A stretch of 38,500 nt of DNA from Chlamydomonas sphaeroides (taxonomy: Eukaryota; Chlorophyta; Chlorophyceae; Chlamydomonadales; Chlamydomonadaceae). The position numbers and the translations under genes are program-made. The notes beneath the pieces were generated by a model. That model searched no databases and was not told where the DNA came from. It was given only the letters and a program-made list of their open reading frames with translations. Of this stretch, positions 9,614 to 21,231 are shown piece after piece (position 1 is the stretch's first letter; the number at the start of each line of letters is the position of its first letter). The stretch spans positions 1 through 38,500 of the forward strand of contig BDDC01000923.1 of assembly GCA_001662425.1 (NCBI GenBank), written 5' to 3'.

Positions 9614-12600
9614 ATGCGTCAATTTCCCAGCCAGCAACGTGCGCTTCCCTCGCGACAGCTGCGCGCGCATGGCAGCGCGCTGCACCTTGCTCGCCCGCGG
9701 CCTTCAACCCATGTCGCTCGCTTTCGACAGAACTCGAGCATCGACCTGCAAAGCCCGGTGGTGCGACTGCCGCTTGAGGGCCAGCAGGTAATTGGTGGTT
9801 CGTTTGTAGCTTGCGAAAGCATCGCAAGTTCAAGCAACGCTGCTTATAGCGTGCCTACGCGGTTCGCCGAGCGTATCTGTTGCCCCGACCTCTCGCAGCT
9901 GCTCGGGCTTGCGCGCCACGAGCTCATCAAGGACAGCGACCTGAACGCCTGCTACGAGCAGCTCGCGGGTGCAGGCGTCGAGCAGGGATACAGCGCGACC
10001 GCAGCCAATGACAGGCAAGTCTTAACGTGCAGACATGCCAACTGTGCCCTAGCTGACGCGCTGGTCGCCGCGCAGGCTTGAGGTTCTGGACTATGTGCGG
10101 CGAGATATAATCGGCAGCAAGGGCCGTGACAGGGACAGCCGAGAGCTGAACCTGCCCTCGGGCCTGCTGCCCGCAGCTGTCGGGCTCATGGCAGAGGTAA
10201 GGGGCTGTGGGGAAGCACTGGGACACCGTCTATATCCGCCGATACGCCGTATTCCCGGGTTCACCCGTGTACCTTGGCACCTAAGTCAACGGAGCCCCTG
10301 TGCCGCATCACACTGGCCCCATCGCAGGTCGGCCAGAACGAGCTGGCGCTGTCCATAGGCTCGGACCTGCTGCAGCACGGCACCCTGGACGTCGAGATGC
10401 GGCGCGACCTGCACCTGAGCCTCGCCATGGCCAACTGCGGACTGGCCGGCGAGTGTCTCGAGTCCAACACGCCACAGGCAAGCATCCATACAACAGGCCT
10501 AAGAACCGCTTCAGCTGCAGCCGTTGCCCTGCTCCCCTTCATCAAGCGCTGATGTGCATGTGCTGTCGACCATGCGTGCAGGTCGCGCAGGGCTGCTCCT
10601 ACCTGGAGGCGGCGCTGCAGCAGCTCGAGTCGGCCGGAGAGCCGCCGCTGGCCCCCGCCCTGGCGCAGCAGATCCGCCAGGGCCTCGGCTCGCTGCGCCT
10701 GCAGGGCGCCCTGGACACGGTAGGTCTCCTCATGAGCACAGCGCACTATGCACAGCTCACGCCGTGACACTTCCACCCATATCCTGCTCACCCAGATCCT
10801 TCGTTGCAATGCAGCGATAATCTGCCGCCCCGCTTTCCGCGCCGCAGCTGCGTGGCCCCATCGGCCCGGCCCACGCCGACATTCGCAAGCGTGCCACGCG
10901 CGCCGTCCGCGACGCCATCCGCGCCCAGATCCAGGCCGCTACGCCGCAGTCCGAAGGGCTTAGCGCGCGGGGCCTGGTGGGCGGCATGCGCGCCGCGGTG
11001 GCCCCTGCGCTGGGCGGCGCCATGCCGGCGCCGGCAGCCGCGCCGGCGAGCTCCGGCTCGGCGCCGGCGGTAACGGCGGAGCTGATGGAGGAGCTGATGT
11101 GCCACCTGACGTGCGGGGAGGTGGTCAACCTACTGGAGTGGGAGCAGGTGGCGCGGCAGCACGTCGCGCACAAGTGGTGAGCGGGACGGGGCCGCGGGGG
11201 CACGCGGGAGCTCGGGGCCGGCAGGGGGGCTGTACGCGTGTTGCTGCGCGCAAAGGGATGGGGTGCTGGCGGTCGGCATCAAGGAGCCATCATAATTGTC
11301 GAGGGCGAAGAAGGCGTTTCCATCACGTACTGTATCCTTGCATGCTTGCAGGATGTACCCCGGCCTGCTGGAGTCGGTCAGCGTGGCGCACGTCGTGCAC
11401 GGCTTCGTGTGCCGCCAGCCGGCGTACATCAAGATGGCGCTCAGCCTTAAGCAGGTGCGGCGGGGGCCAACGCAAGCCGGCTACCTCACATGCGTTGGCG
11501 TGCGCCGCCCTGCCTGACCCAGCACCGGTTGTCCAGTAGCCCAAGTAACGTGTCGTGTGCCTCGGACGCCTGGTACCTGTGTGATCCCATCCCGCGCAGC
11601 AACTGCCGGCGAGCTCCGACCTGCTCGTGGTGGAGGCGGTGTGCCACGTGCTGCTGGGTGCCGTGGAGCAGGCGGCCAAGGCGCTGCAGCACGCCGAGGT
11701 CTTCACGCGGCCCGGCGAGCGGTAGGGCCAGAGGGACCCTGCTGCAGCGCGGCTTGCAATAAGCTGGTGCATGCGTGCCAGCCACCGCCTGTGCACGCTT
11801 AGCTTGCCCGGTCGTATCGTCGATGACGGGCGGCTGGTTGCTCCCGGAACCCAGGCCGGCGCCGTCCACCCACGAGCCCGACATGGTCAGCGGCGCGCTG
11901 CCCGCCAGCCGCGACGCGCACCGCTTCGTGGTGGCCTCCTCGGCCGGAGCAGACCAGGACGACGGCCTGCTGCCGGGCCTTTGCATCCTCACCGAGCGCT
12001 GGCTGTCGCAGGTGCGCAAGGGCGCGGTAGCAGATGCTTCCGTTGCTCGTTCAGCTTGTGCGGCAACGCTGCTTGCAACTTCGCATCGGCATACGCGGAT
12101 GCGGTTGGCTGTCGTGCCCTCTGGCGTACACTCCCAACGCAAGGCACCTCAACCCGTGCGACTCGTAATCCCATGCCACGGACCGCAGGCCGCATTTCCC
12201 GCCTTCCGTGACACGGACGGCCCCGCGGCGCCGCCCACCTCGCTGGTCAAGTACTTCGACGACACCCGCGTGGAGACGCTGCTGACCGTGTACGACGCGA
12301 AGAGCGGCGGCCCGCTGGCGGAGACCCTGGGCGAGGCCTTTGATGCCATCCGGCAAGGCCTGCGCAAGGCCGCGGACGCAGGGCTGCTCGCCGCCGGCGC
12401 CGGTGAGCTGCTGCCGCTCCGTTCTTAGCAGCCCTCAGCTCGTCACTGCTACCGTCTCTGTTCACCAACGCTGGGCCCGTGGCGCATGTCCTGTTTCCTC
12501 GCAGGTGGCGCCGGCGCGGGATCAGACCCGGTCCTGGCGCAGCGGCAGGCACTCTTCCGGCTGGTGGGCGGTGGCGCGGCGGTGCTGGCGGCGGTGGCCA

Positions 12601-13452
12601 TGGCGCTGCTGTCGCCGCCGGGACAGCGGATGCTGGGCCGCAGCGACGGCATGACGCTGGCGCGCCACCAGTCGGCGCTGCGGCCGCTGCTGGTCGCTCC
12701 CGAGGAGTTCGACGATGGCGTCGCGCGGAAGCTGCTGGAGCAGTGGCAGGTGGGACGCGATCGGGCAGCGCTCGCTGGGCTGCTGGGGAGCTCCCGAACG
12801 CGCGCCGTGCAACGGCGCGAGCAAAGCAGCGGTGCTGGCCTTCAGCCATGTGCCCTTCGAGGCCCGCTCCCTGTGGAACAGCCTTTCAACCTCGGCCCCT
12901 CGGTTTTCTGCGCCGCTTGGTATCCCGCCGTGCAGACGGCCAAGGCCTGGGCGCTGGGCGCGCACCACAGCACCGACCAGCTGGACGTGCTGCTGTCGGA
13001 GCCCATGCTGGCCGAGACGCTGGAGAAGGTGGCCACGCTGCGCACGCACGGCGCGCACATGCAGTTCAAGGTGCTCCAGCTCAAGGTGAGGCGGAGGGCG
13101 CCGAGCCGCTTGCGCGCCCAGCATAGGACGCGGGCCGCCCGTGCTCCCGCCGAGGAGCCCCTCCCTTCTGTTGACTCAACGGTCGCCGCTGGACCTTGCC
13201 CCGCCCTCCTCGCCCCGCTCTGCCATGCGCCAGGTCCTGTCCGTCAAGCGCACCAGCGTCAAGGGCCAGCCGGCGGTCCGCATCAGCGCGCTGATGGAGG
13301 ACTGCGCCGACCTGCACAACGACTCTGACGGGCGGCCCGTCAACAAGGTGCGCCGCACTTACGACGCGGAGTACACCGTGGTGCGGAGCAAGGACGGCGT
13401 GTGGCGGATGAGCAGCCAGAGCTACTCCAACGAGCGGGAGGTGGGCAAGTAA
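9614..13452 (+). CDS. ARC6: chloroplast division protein ARC6
   Basis: ARC6 spans the plastid inner envelope, where it anchors the FtsZ ring and links it to outer-envelope factors. Thirteen exons: 9614-9787, 9899-10014, 10076-10196, 10328-10477, 10582-10719, 10848-11176, 11352-11454, 11600-11721, 11855-12011, 12189-12402, 12505-12749, 12936-13085 and 13234-13452. They join in phase to 745 residues (plant ARC6 is about 800). An Arg-rich transit-like N-terminus is followed by a degenerate J-like region (LPLEGQQLLGLARHELI, no HPD), a helical stromal region, and the family motif FPAFRDTDG...LVKYFDD near 473-495. One membrane helix lies near 558-578 (LVGGGAAVLAAVAMALL), and the C-terminal IMS domain spans about 623-740. 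Introns 2 and 4 appear to be GC-AG. The plant paralogue PARC6 is an alternative; the J-like segment favours ARC6. The ATG at 9614 is the only Met in exon 1. Confidence 0.9.
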
Positions 13453-14074
13453 GGCGCAGCTGTGGCGTGGGCGGAAGGTGCAGGGGACCGGGAGCCAGGG
13501 GCAGCTGCGGTAGCAGGGGTGTGCGGCATGCAGGAGAGTGCAGTATCGGCAGCGGATGCAGGCCCGCAGGTGGTGTCAAGCGGCCGATAGAGAGGCGCGG
13601 CTTGCTTGATGGTGATGCGGTGCTAGAGGCGCTTGACGTGTAGGGTGTTGGATAGTGTTGGATAGGGGGCCCAACAAGGTGTGGACGAGGGTAGCACTTG
13701 ACGCGGAAGTGGCAGCGACCCGTGGACCTGCCCATTCCTTAGTGTTTATGCGGCAAGAAATTTGGCGTCTGGCTCATATTACCAAAGCTGCAGCGTTCGA
13801 AAGCAGTGCAACTTGAGGGGCAGCATGCCATGCAATTGTTTACGGATGGCCGCTGCACGCGTTAGGGACCAGCACTCATACCCAGTACCTATAAGCCTGT
13901 TTAATCGGCTCAGCGACTCATACTGCACAGTCTGCATGCAGTTTGCTCGCGCTGCGATTGTCAAGTTTCGTAGTTTGCTCTCTGCAACTGCGGCCTCGCT
14001 GCAAGCGGACGCTATGTCGCGGGCATAGCTTACCCAGAGCAGCGGCTGGCCATGCTTCTCCTCGCTGGGTGAGC
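13453..14074. other. ARC6 3' region and upstream region of first MYND gene
   Basis: No gene is recognised. Near 13646-13668 the 11-base unit gtgttggatag occurs twice in tandem. The last ~76 bases resemble the bases before the second MYND gene and contain short upstream ORFs, described separately. Confidence 0.5.
13999..14074 (+). promoter_or_regulatory. leader block shared with second MYND gene, with uORFs
   Basis: Matches 22665-22739 just upstream of the paralogue. It holds a four-codon uORF at 14014-14028 (Met-Ser-Arg-Ala-stop), and copy 1 also has a six-codon uORF at 14052-14072 whose stop lies two bases before the main ATG. Whether this block is transcribed is inferred, not seen. Confidence 0.5.
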
Positions 14075-17000
14075 ATGCCACCGCGAAGAGCAGCCGCCCT
14101 TCGTGCACAGACGCCCGGCGAACGGGCAACGTTCCGGCTCAAAGGGCTATGCAGCCGCGTGCAGCAGCACCTGGCCGCCCGAGGAGGGGGCCCAGCTCCA
14201 TCAGCCAGCGAGCTGTCGCATGGCGTGGATGACCTGCACACCCTCGTGGCTCTGGCCACCGCCGACAGCTCGAGCGCACCAGGCGTGTGGGCTGCTGTGG
14301 GCGAGGACGGATGGGCAGGGCTGGTAGCGCTGTATTCACTGGCGCTGCGGGCGTCGTGTCGCAGCTTGTCGCCCAGCACCTCGGAGGATGTGCGCGCTGC
14401 GTACGCCGCTATCCGCGCCAAGCTGACGGCTGAGCTGGAGGAGCTGGACCACGATGATGAGAGGTGCGCTGTGGCTCCCGAGGCCCTTGCATATGCGTAG
14501 TTCTCCCCGCCCTCCTCAACAAGGCCCAGCGCTGACGGCCGGCACATCTGTCCTGTAACCCTACAGGATCACTCCGGACGCAATGTGCACACTATTGTTC
14601 TGCGTGCTCAAAACCGGCGTGCTGCGCTGCTACGGCTGCCTGCTCTCTGACGTGGTGGCGCTGCTTTCAGCGGCTGGGGCCGCGGCCCGCCGGTCCCGCC
14701 GGACTTTGCAGCAGGCGGCCGAGCTGGTCTCGGAGGTGCGGCAGCTGCTTAGTGCACTTGAGCGTGGCGGTGCCGTCATACGTAAAGTGAATTACGAGTT
14801 TCGGCAGCAGGCGATGATCATTGCTGCCGATGACGGCCTGATGGAGCACTGGGCCCGGTTAGTGCTGCGGCTGGCCTCGGTTACCGAAGACAGCGCGGAC
14901 AGGATGGCAAGGGAGCTGCACCGGGTGGAGCCCACCCTGGTGGGCCTCTTCGGCCCCGCCTTGCACACACAGTGCGCAGCACTGACGGAGCCGGCCCTGA
15001 CCTACCTGCTGTCCTCGCACTTGGTGGGCCTGGCAGCGGCGCTGGACGGCGGCCCCACCTACGGCCTGCCGCTGCCGCAAGCCGCCGGCAGCGGGGGCCC
15101 CGGGGCCGAGGACGGCAGCGCAGCACTGGCGGCCGTCGCGCCCGTGTTCGGCACGACGGGGCTGCGCCTGCGGGGCTCAGCGCCAGAGGGCGCGGGCTGC
15201 AAGCTGGCCGTGTGGGTGCTCCAGCACTGGGGGCGCTGCCTCAGAGCTTGGCGGAGCGACGTGGGCAAGGAGCTGGGCTCATCCGCACTGCTGCGCGCGT
15301 ACATTGATTTCAGCCTGCCACCTCCGCGCGCCCCTCGCGCCGAGGAGGGCGGTGCGGTCATCGCCACCTGGAACCTGTACGCGGAGCTTTGGTGCCACCA
15401 CTTGTCCAGGCTCCGACGGCTCAGGCGGCTAAGCACCATGACTCTGCAGGAGCTGCAAGCAGCGAGGGCCGCACAGGCCCCTGCCGCTGCCGGGTCCTCA
15501 GCAGCGGCTGGTGACCCAGCAGCGGCTGATCCGAGCGCGCCCGGCACGGCGTCGGCACATGCCCCTGCCTCAGCGGATTCGTCCACGGAGTCTGGCCTGA
15601 GCTCGCCCCGGGCGGCGTCCTGCCAGCACCAGCCCGCGGAGCCGGGGCTGGGCAGGGCCGAAGGCAAGGCCGGCTGCAGCACGGATCGTCCCGGAGGCGA
15701 TGCGGAGCCCAGCATCGATTGCCCGTTGCGTGTCTACGTCACCAGCCAGCTGTCTGTTGCCAACGAGCACCTGAGGCGGCTAGCCGTGCCGCCGTACAAC
15801 GCCGCCGCTGTGTTCGACGTGGCAATGCGGCTGGCGGAGGCCGCGGTGGCGGAGCTCGGCACGCTGCCAGCGGAGGAGGCGGTGGCGGCGGTGGCCGCAG
15901 TGGGAGGGCAAGGCCCCGGCCCGTCCATCAGCCGTCGGCCTCGCGTGGCTGCTGCAGACGTGAGAGCAGCGGCCAGCTCGTGGGCTGCTGTGACCAGATG
16001 CGGGCGCTGCCTCGTCCATGTTCGTCTGTGTGTTGGGGTGAAGCAGCCTTTCGGTTCGGACTGAGCTGTTGAGGACTGCGCATGACAGCCAGAACCCCTT
16101 GCACCTGTTGAAGAACTACTGCTGTTTGACGTATCCCTGTGCGCCCCTGCGCAGGCCGGGCTGCTCGCGACCACGGCTCTGCAGTGCGCGGCCACGGCGG
16201 CGGCGGACCTTGGCGAGCAGCCGTCGCTGCCAGGGCCGCTGCAGCAACGGCTGACGCGGTTATGGCGCCTTAAGGTGGCGACGGTGGAGAGCGCCCTGCA
16301 GGACGGCGGCCGCGGCGCGCCCGGTTGGGCGGGTGCTGGCAGCGCATGCTGCGGTGGGCTGCTGGCGGGCAGCGTTCGCGAGGACGGTAAGCCGTGATGG
16401 GGGCATGGACCACTCCAGCGCCTCACGTGCCTATGGCTGACCGAGCACCCCGTGCCCGTGCGCATGCCCCGCAGAGCTTCCTCCCACGCCCTCGCCCACC
16501 ATGCTTGCGCTGACAGCTTCCGGCTGCGTTCCCCTTGTCGAGCGCTTGCTGCGGGACCAGTCATTCCCATATGGCTCCCTGTCGCTGGTGGCAGCCGGCT
16601 CGCTCTCACTTGCTGGCCAGCTGCTGGCGTTCACCGACGTGGCCCAGAGCGCAGCCCTCATCGCCACCCTCGCCAAGCGGGGGCGCCTGGCCCTGCGCGC
16701 CGCAGCCGCAGACCCCTCCGCCGCTGCCAAGAAAGGAGAAACGCTGGGCTTCACGTGGCTTCTGGTCGTGGGCCTGCCGAAGGCTTGGCTCTTGCGCATG
16801 ACAGTGGCGGATGCGGCGGATGCGCGTTCTGCTGCAGAGGCGGGCGGCGGCAGCGCACCATCCAGCGGCGGTGCGGCTGCGGATGGGGACCTGCCCAGCT
16901 GCCCGGCCCAGCCCGGCGCGGCTGCAAGCCAGGCGGCCAGCGGCAGCGCAGTGACAGACGGTGACCCTGACGCAGCGGCAGACGGCGACCAGCAGGCCAT

Positions 17001-17976
17001 TATTGCGGTCGCCGCTCGTGGCACCTCCCCTGGCGCTCCCCGGCTGGCCCTCATGCTATCCTACACGGCGGCCGTGCTGCTGCCGGACATGACAGCTCTG
17101 TCGCGTCGGGCTGAGTTGTCACATGCCTGGCTTGAACGGCGAGACAGGGCGAACATGCTCGCGTGGCTCCCCATGCTTGCGGCCGCTCGTGCACACACCC
17201 TCGCGGAGGCAGACGCTGCGTGCAACAACGCCAGCGCCGGCCTGGATGGCGCGGCAGCCGAGTCTCCCGCTTCGGCCTCTTGGCGGCGGCTGTTGTGGGA
17301 GGAGTGCGACGTTGCCTGGCTGCTCGCCAGCGTCTTGGACGGCGCCAACAAAGGTGACTCATGTCTTCCGAGCATCGCGCGGGTGCTTTGGGCGCTCGCG
17401 CGCCTTCTGCCGGGCGACCTCGCGGCGGCAGTTGCGGCGGCCGACGCCGCAGCCGCCGGGGGGCAGAAGCGAGCAGGGTCCTCCACAGGCGCCTCCGCAA
17501 TTTGCACACCGGCGCCTTCTGGGCAGCTCACAAGCGGCCTGCTGCGCCGGCAGCTGGGCCCGGGTGGCGCCGTGGAGGACGCTGAAGTGCTGGCTGCTCT
17601 GGAAGGGGCGCTTGCTGCCGGCGCTGCTCGGCCTGGCAGCTTCTTGCGCCCGTCCGCGGCAGCAGACATTGCAGCTTTCAAGTACGACGGCGAGACGGTC
17701 GACCTAGCGCTGCTGCTGGCGCGCGCTCCGCTGCTGGTGGCGCCTTGCGAGGTGCGGTCGCTGCTGCCGCCCACCTGCGCCAACCCGCGCTGCGTCAACC
17801 TGGCCGGGCCGTCGGAGGCGGCGCTCAGGCTGCGGCGATGCGGCGGCTGCGGCGACCGCGTCCGCTACTGCGGGCCGGACTGCCAGAAGGAGCACTGGGA
17901 CGGGGGACACGCGGCCGAGTGCGGCGCCAAGCGGCGACGCAGGGCGGCCGGCAAAGAGAGCGGGCTCTGCTCGTGA
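14075..17976 (+). CDS. large MYND-finger protein, copy 1
   Basis: Four exons (14075-14463, 14567-15959, 16155-16386, 16475-17976) join in phase to 1171 residues. The only recognised domain is a C-terminal MYND zinc finger, residues ~1106-1154: CANPRC, then CGGCGDRVRYCGPDC, then HWDGGHAAEC, with a C-x4-C first pair. MYND fingers bind short peptides and mediate protein contacts; the specific role is unknown. The long N-terminal part is Ala/Leu-rich and probably an all-helical scaffold. Residues ~420-520 form a low-complexity insertion absent from the paralogue at 22740. A second low-complexity Ala/Gly/Asp stretch is encoded around 16830-17010. Green algae often carry expanded families of such proteins. 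The start MPPRRAAALRAQTPGER is shared by both copies, which supports the chosen ATG. No catalytic SET domain is visible. Confidence 0.85.
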
Positions 17977-18914
17977 TTAAAAGAACAATAACGCTCGAAG
18001 CTCACTTGCTTTCATGTTTGGCTCTCGTATGCTGTTTTGCGGCAGGTATGAATTTTTCCAGAAAATGTAGCTGCTTCCAGGGGACATGGAGTTGCTGGCA
18101 GCAGGTTGCTGTGCATGATTGGAATCGGAGAAGATGGCCATGCCTTGTCAGGATATGTGCGTAACGGTATAGCGTAAGGCGCACTGCAGGGCGAAGTGGC
18201 AAGGCATGATTAGGCTAGGGTGTGCGGGGCAGCGCGGACATACGGCAGGCATGAGGTGCTAGCCTGAGTGCCGCGTGCCTGGCGTGAGCTTGTCCTGCAG
18301 TCGTGTCGAAGAGACGCGATGCGCCGGCCTTGCAGACAGGGCCGAGTGTTGCGAACATCGTACTACAGACCTGCGTGCGTCTTGCGTGCATGACTGTTAG
18401 GGTGGAGGTCATTGCTGGCTTTTGCATAGTCCCCGATATGCAACCTGGCTGACGATCGACTCGACTCTGCGCCCCGCCCCGTCCCGTCCCGAGTTCACCA
18501 GCGTTGCTAGCCCGCATGTTGCTAGCCCGCATGCGCACACGACCACATCTCCAGCGAGGCCCTGTGTTGTGACACGCGTCTGGGCTCACACCGGCAGCGG
18601 CGGGCGTTCCTCCGTGTCCCCCCTGCTGGTGCTGAATGTGGACATCGCCCTGCGCCGCAGCCCTGATGCTCGAGCTCCGCCCGCCGCGCTGCCGCTGGCG
18701 ACATCTGGCGACCAAGGGCCCTGTCCCCTACCCTGACGACCACCAGGCAAGACACGCCCAGCACCCGGGCTGGTCGAGGTAGAGGCACCCGGGAGCAGCA
18801 GTCAGACAGCGGGGTATGGCCGCGCATGGGGAGTGGTCGTTGCCTCGTCGCCAGTCGCCCCAACGGTCGCTTTCACCTTGCCTCATCTCCTAATACTTCT
18901 CTTTCTCGACAGCC
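17977..18914. other. 3' region of MYND copy 1 and upstream region of YrhK-like gene
   Basis: No coding gene is supported. The start resembles the sequence after MYND copy 2 (shared 'cgctcgaagct' shortly after the stop). A non-coding or short first exon of the next gene may lie here, because its apparent start follows a good acceptor (ctttctcgacag at 18901-18912). Confidence 0.4.
18503..18532. repeat. perfect 15-bp tandem repeat
   Basis: gttgctagcccgcat occurs twice with no gap (18503-18517 and 18518-18532), about 380 bases upstream of the membrane-protein start. Each unit contains the palindrome gctagc. Confidence 0.9.
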
Positions 18915-21231
18915 ATGACACAGCACGAGGACCACCTGGAGAGCTTGCTTGGCGAGTACCATGACGTCCGCCGCGGCTGGCACCCTGACCTGCGTTCCTG
19001 GCGTATATTCCACTTCCTTGCCTTCTTCATCGGCGGCACGACTTTCATAGCGGGTAGGTGCGGCGCTGCGGCCGCCTAGCGAGTACGCTCGCATGAGTCG
19101 CCAATGCAGAGCGGCTGCCGCTCCAAGCTGCCTGACTCCTGCGGGGTGCTGCTGCTCAAGGCTCGCATGCCAACGGTGCCCGGTCGCCGCGGTCCGCCCA
19201 CGTGGGACTCCCAACCGCCGGTTCCCCGCAGCGAACCCCCGAGCCCCGACAGGCACATCCCCTCGCCCAACACAACCTTGCTTGTTTGTCGGCTTTCTTG
19301 GGAGGCTCTTGATAGCGCTGGACAACATGGCCGCACGCTGCAGCACAAACCTTGCTGCCCACGTTCGCGCTCCCAACACGCCGGGAAAGCTTGCACAAGT
19401 GGGAAGGGCAGGGAGGCACACGATGCGTCTACCATTCAACACAACCGCGCACGCTGGCACATGGCTCAAGTCCATGGTTTCAGCAGACGAGTGCCAGGCA
19501 CGCCCAGAACCGCGAACACCTGCTCCACCCGTACGCCCGATGCAACTGCTCCTTGCCGGGCGGCTGGTCTGTCATCCGAACTGCGCCACAACTCAACCAA
19601 CCACCCCCCGCGCCCTTCCCCGCCCCTGGCCCGCGCCCAGGTACGGCCTGCCTCTTCTTCCCCGGCTACGAGACCGCCTCCGCTGCGCTGTACACGCTGG
19701 GCTCCTGCGGCTTCCTGGCCGTGGACGTGCAGGCGAGCGAGGCAGGGAAAATCGGGGGGAGTGGGGGGAGTCACAGCGTGCCGGGGCCTCCCCTCGCACG
19801 TGGAACCCCCGACTCAACCCCGCCCTTATCCCGCGGCTCACCGCAGGAGTTCTTCACCTTTGACGGTGCGCTGCTGCGCGCCAACATAGCCATGTCGCTA
19901 GTGGGGTCGACGCTCTACGTCATCGGCTCGGTGGTGGGTTCACTGTGGGCCTAGCGCGCGGCAGCAGGGAGCACCGCCCGCTGCGTTTGCAGCAGCGCGC
20001 CCCGGCCTACCGCCATGCCTTCCCCTGCCATGCCGGTGCCTCCCCGTCCGCCGCTCCTGCCCCGGTCTCCTCGACGCCATATACCCCGCACCCGCCGCCA
20101 TGCTTTCACACGTACCGGCCCAAGGCCTGACCCGCCCCGGCCCTCCCCCCGCACCCTAGGGCTTCTTCCCCGCGGTCTACGCCTGGTGGTCGGCGGTGGG
20201 CGTGTGGGGCTTCATAGCCGGCTCCGCGGTCATCGGCATCTCGCAGGCACGTCCCGGCGCGTCCGTCGCAGCCGACTTGCACCAGGGCCTCTCACGCACG
20301 TCGGACAGCCGGACACCCCATGCACAGCCAGGACTTGCGCACCAACACAGCCAGGATTGGTTGAAGCCGGCTGCCTGGGCTCAACCCACCTGAGGGCCGG
20401 CCGTAGCATGTGTAGCCCACGTGCCATAGCCATAGCCTCAGGCATGCTCGCGCCCATCCTGCTGTGCCGCCGCTCCCACCTGCAGGCCATCAAGGCCTAC
20501 CGTATCGGCGCGACCAACACCAGCGGCCGCTTCTCGGTCGCCCACCTATGCGAGGACCCCGACGCACGCAGCGCCGCGGGCGTGGAGCTGGGCGCCTGCG
20601 TTGGTGCATGGTGGGTTGGAGGCGGAATCAAGGGCGGGGCGGGGGGGCAGGGTTGTGCTGCTGTTCACAGCTCTGGTTGCCAAACTTGACCGTGGTTGGG
20701 GCTGTGCGGTGGGCAAGCGGGGGCCGTGGGAGCGGTGTGCGTGGCGTTTTGCGCGGGTGTGCTGTGGCCGGTGTGCGGGCGGCCCTGGCCGGAGGCGGCG
20801 GGCGGCAGGGGCCCGTGGGTGGGTCCGGATGCACCGCAGGCTGGGGCGTGCGGGCAGCCGCACTGGGTTCTGGGAACCGATGGTGAAGGACGGGGCCCGT
20901 CGAGCAGGCGCATCCAAGCCGCCTGCCTCCTGCCCCGCACGCAATTGCTCCTGCACACGCGCGCAGCCGCAACGTACACCGCACGGCAGCGCCGCATGGC
21001 ACACAGTCCGGGCGCGGCTGAGCGGCCACCTGCCCTCCCTGCCTCCGCCGCCGCCCCCCGCTCTCGCCTAGGTGCTTCTTCTTCGGCACCAGCCTCTACA
21101 ACGCGGGGCCTCTGGACGGGCCCGCCTCCGTGCTTCCTACCGTGCTGTGGACCTGGGTGGCTGGCTCGGCCTTCTTCACGGCGGGGGCTCTCTTCCTGGG
21201 CTACCGCCACTTCGCCATGCACATTGTGTGA
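18915..21231 (+). CDS. multi-pass membrane protein, three YrhK-like repeats
   Basis: Exons are 18915-19053, 19641-19732, 19847-19933, 20160-20246, 20486-20610 and 21072-21231, giving 229 residues in phase. After a hydrophilic ~28-residue N-terminus there are about six hydrophobic helices arranged as three two-helix units. Unit 1 starts FFIGGTTFIAGT, unit 2 SLVGSTLYVIGS and unit 3 ACVGAWCFFFGT; each second helix carries a G-S/A-x-x-F-like pattern (LGSCGFLAVD, IAGSAVIGIS, VAGSAFFTAG). This resembles the bacterial and algal YrhK-like domain, whose function is unknown; the family call is from memory and moderate. Introns 2 and 4 appear to be GC-AG (GTGCAG|gcgagc, TCGCAG|gcacgt). The start may instead be an internal exon edge, since a good acceptor immediately precedes it. 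The gene lies between two MYND paralogues that read the same way. Confidence 0.75.
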
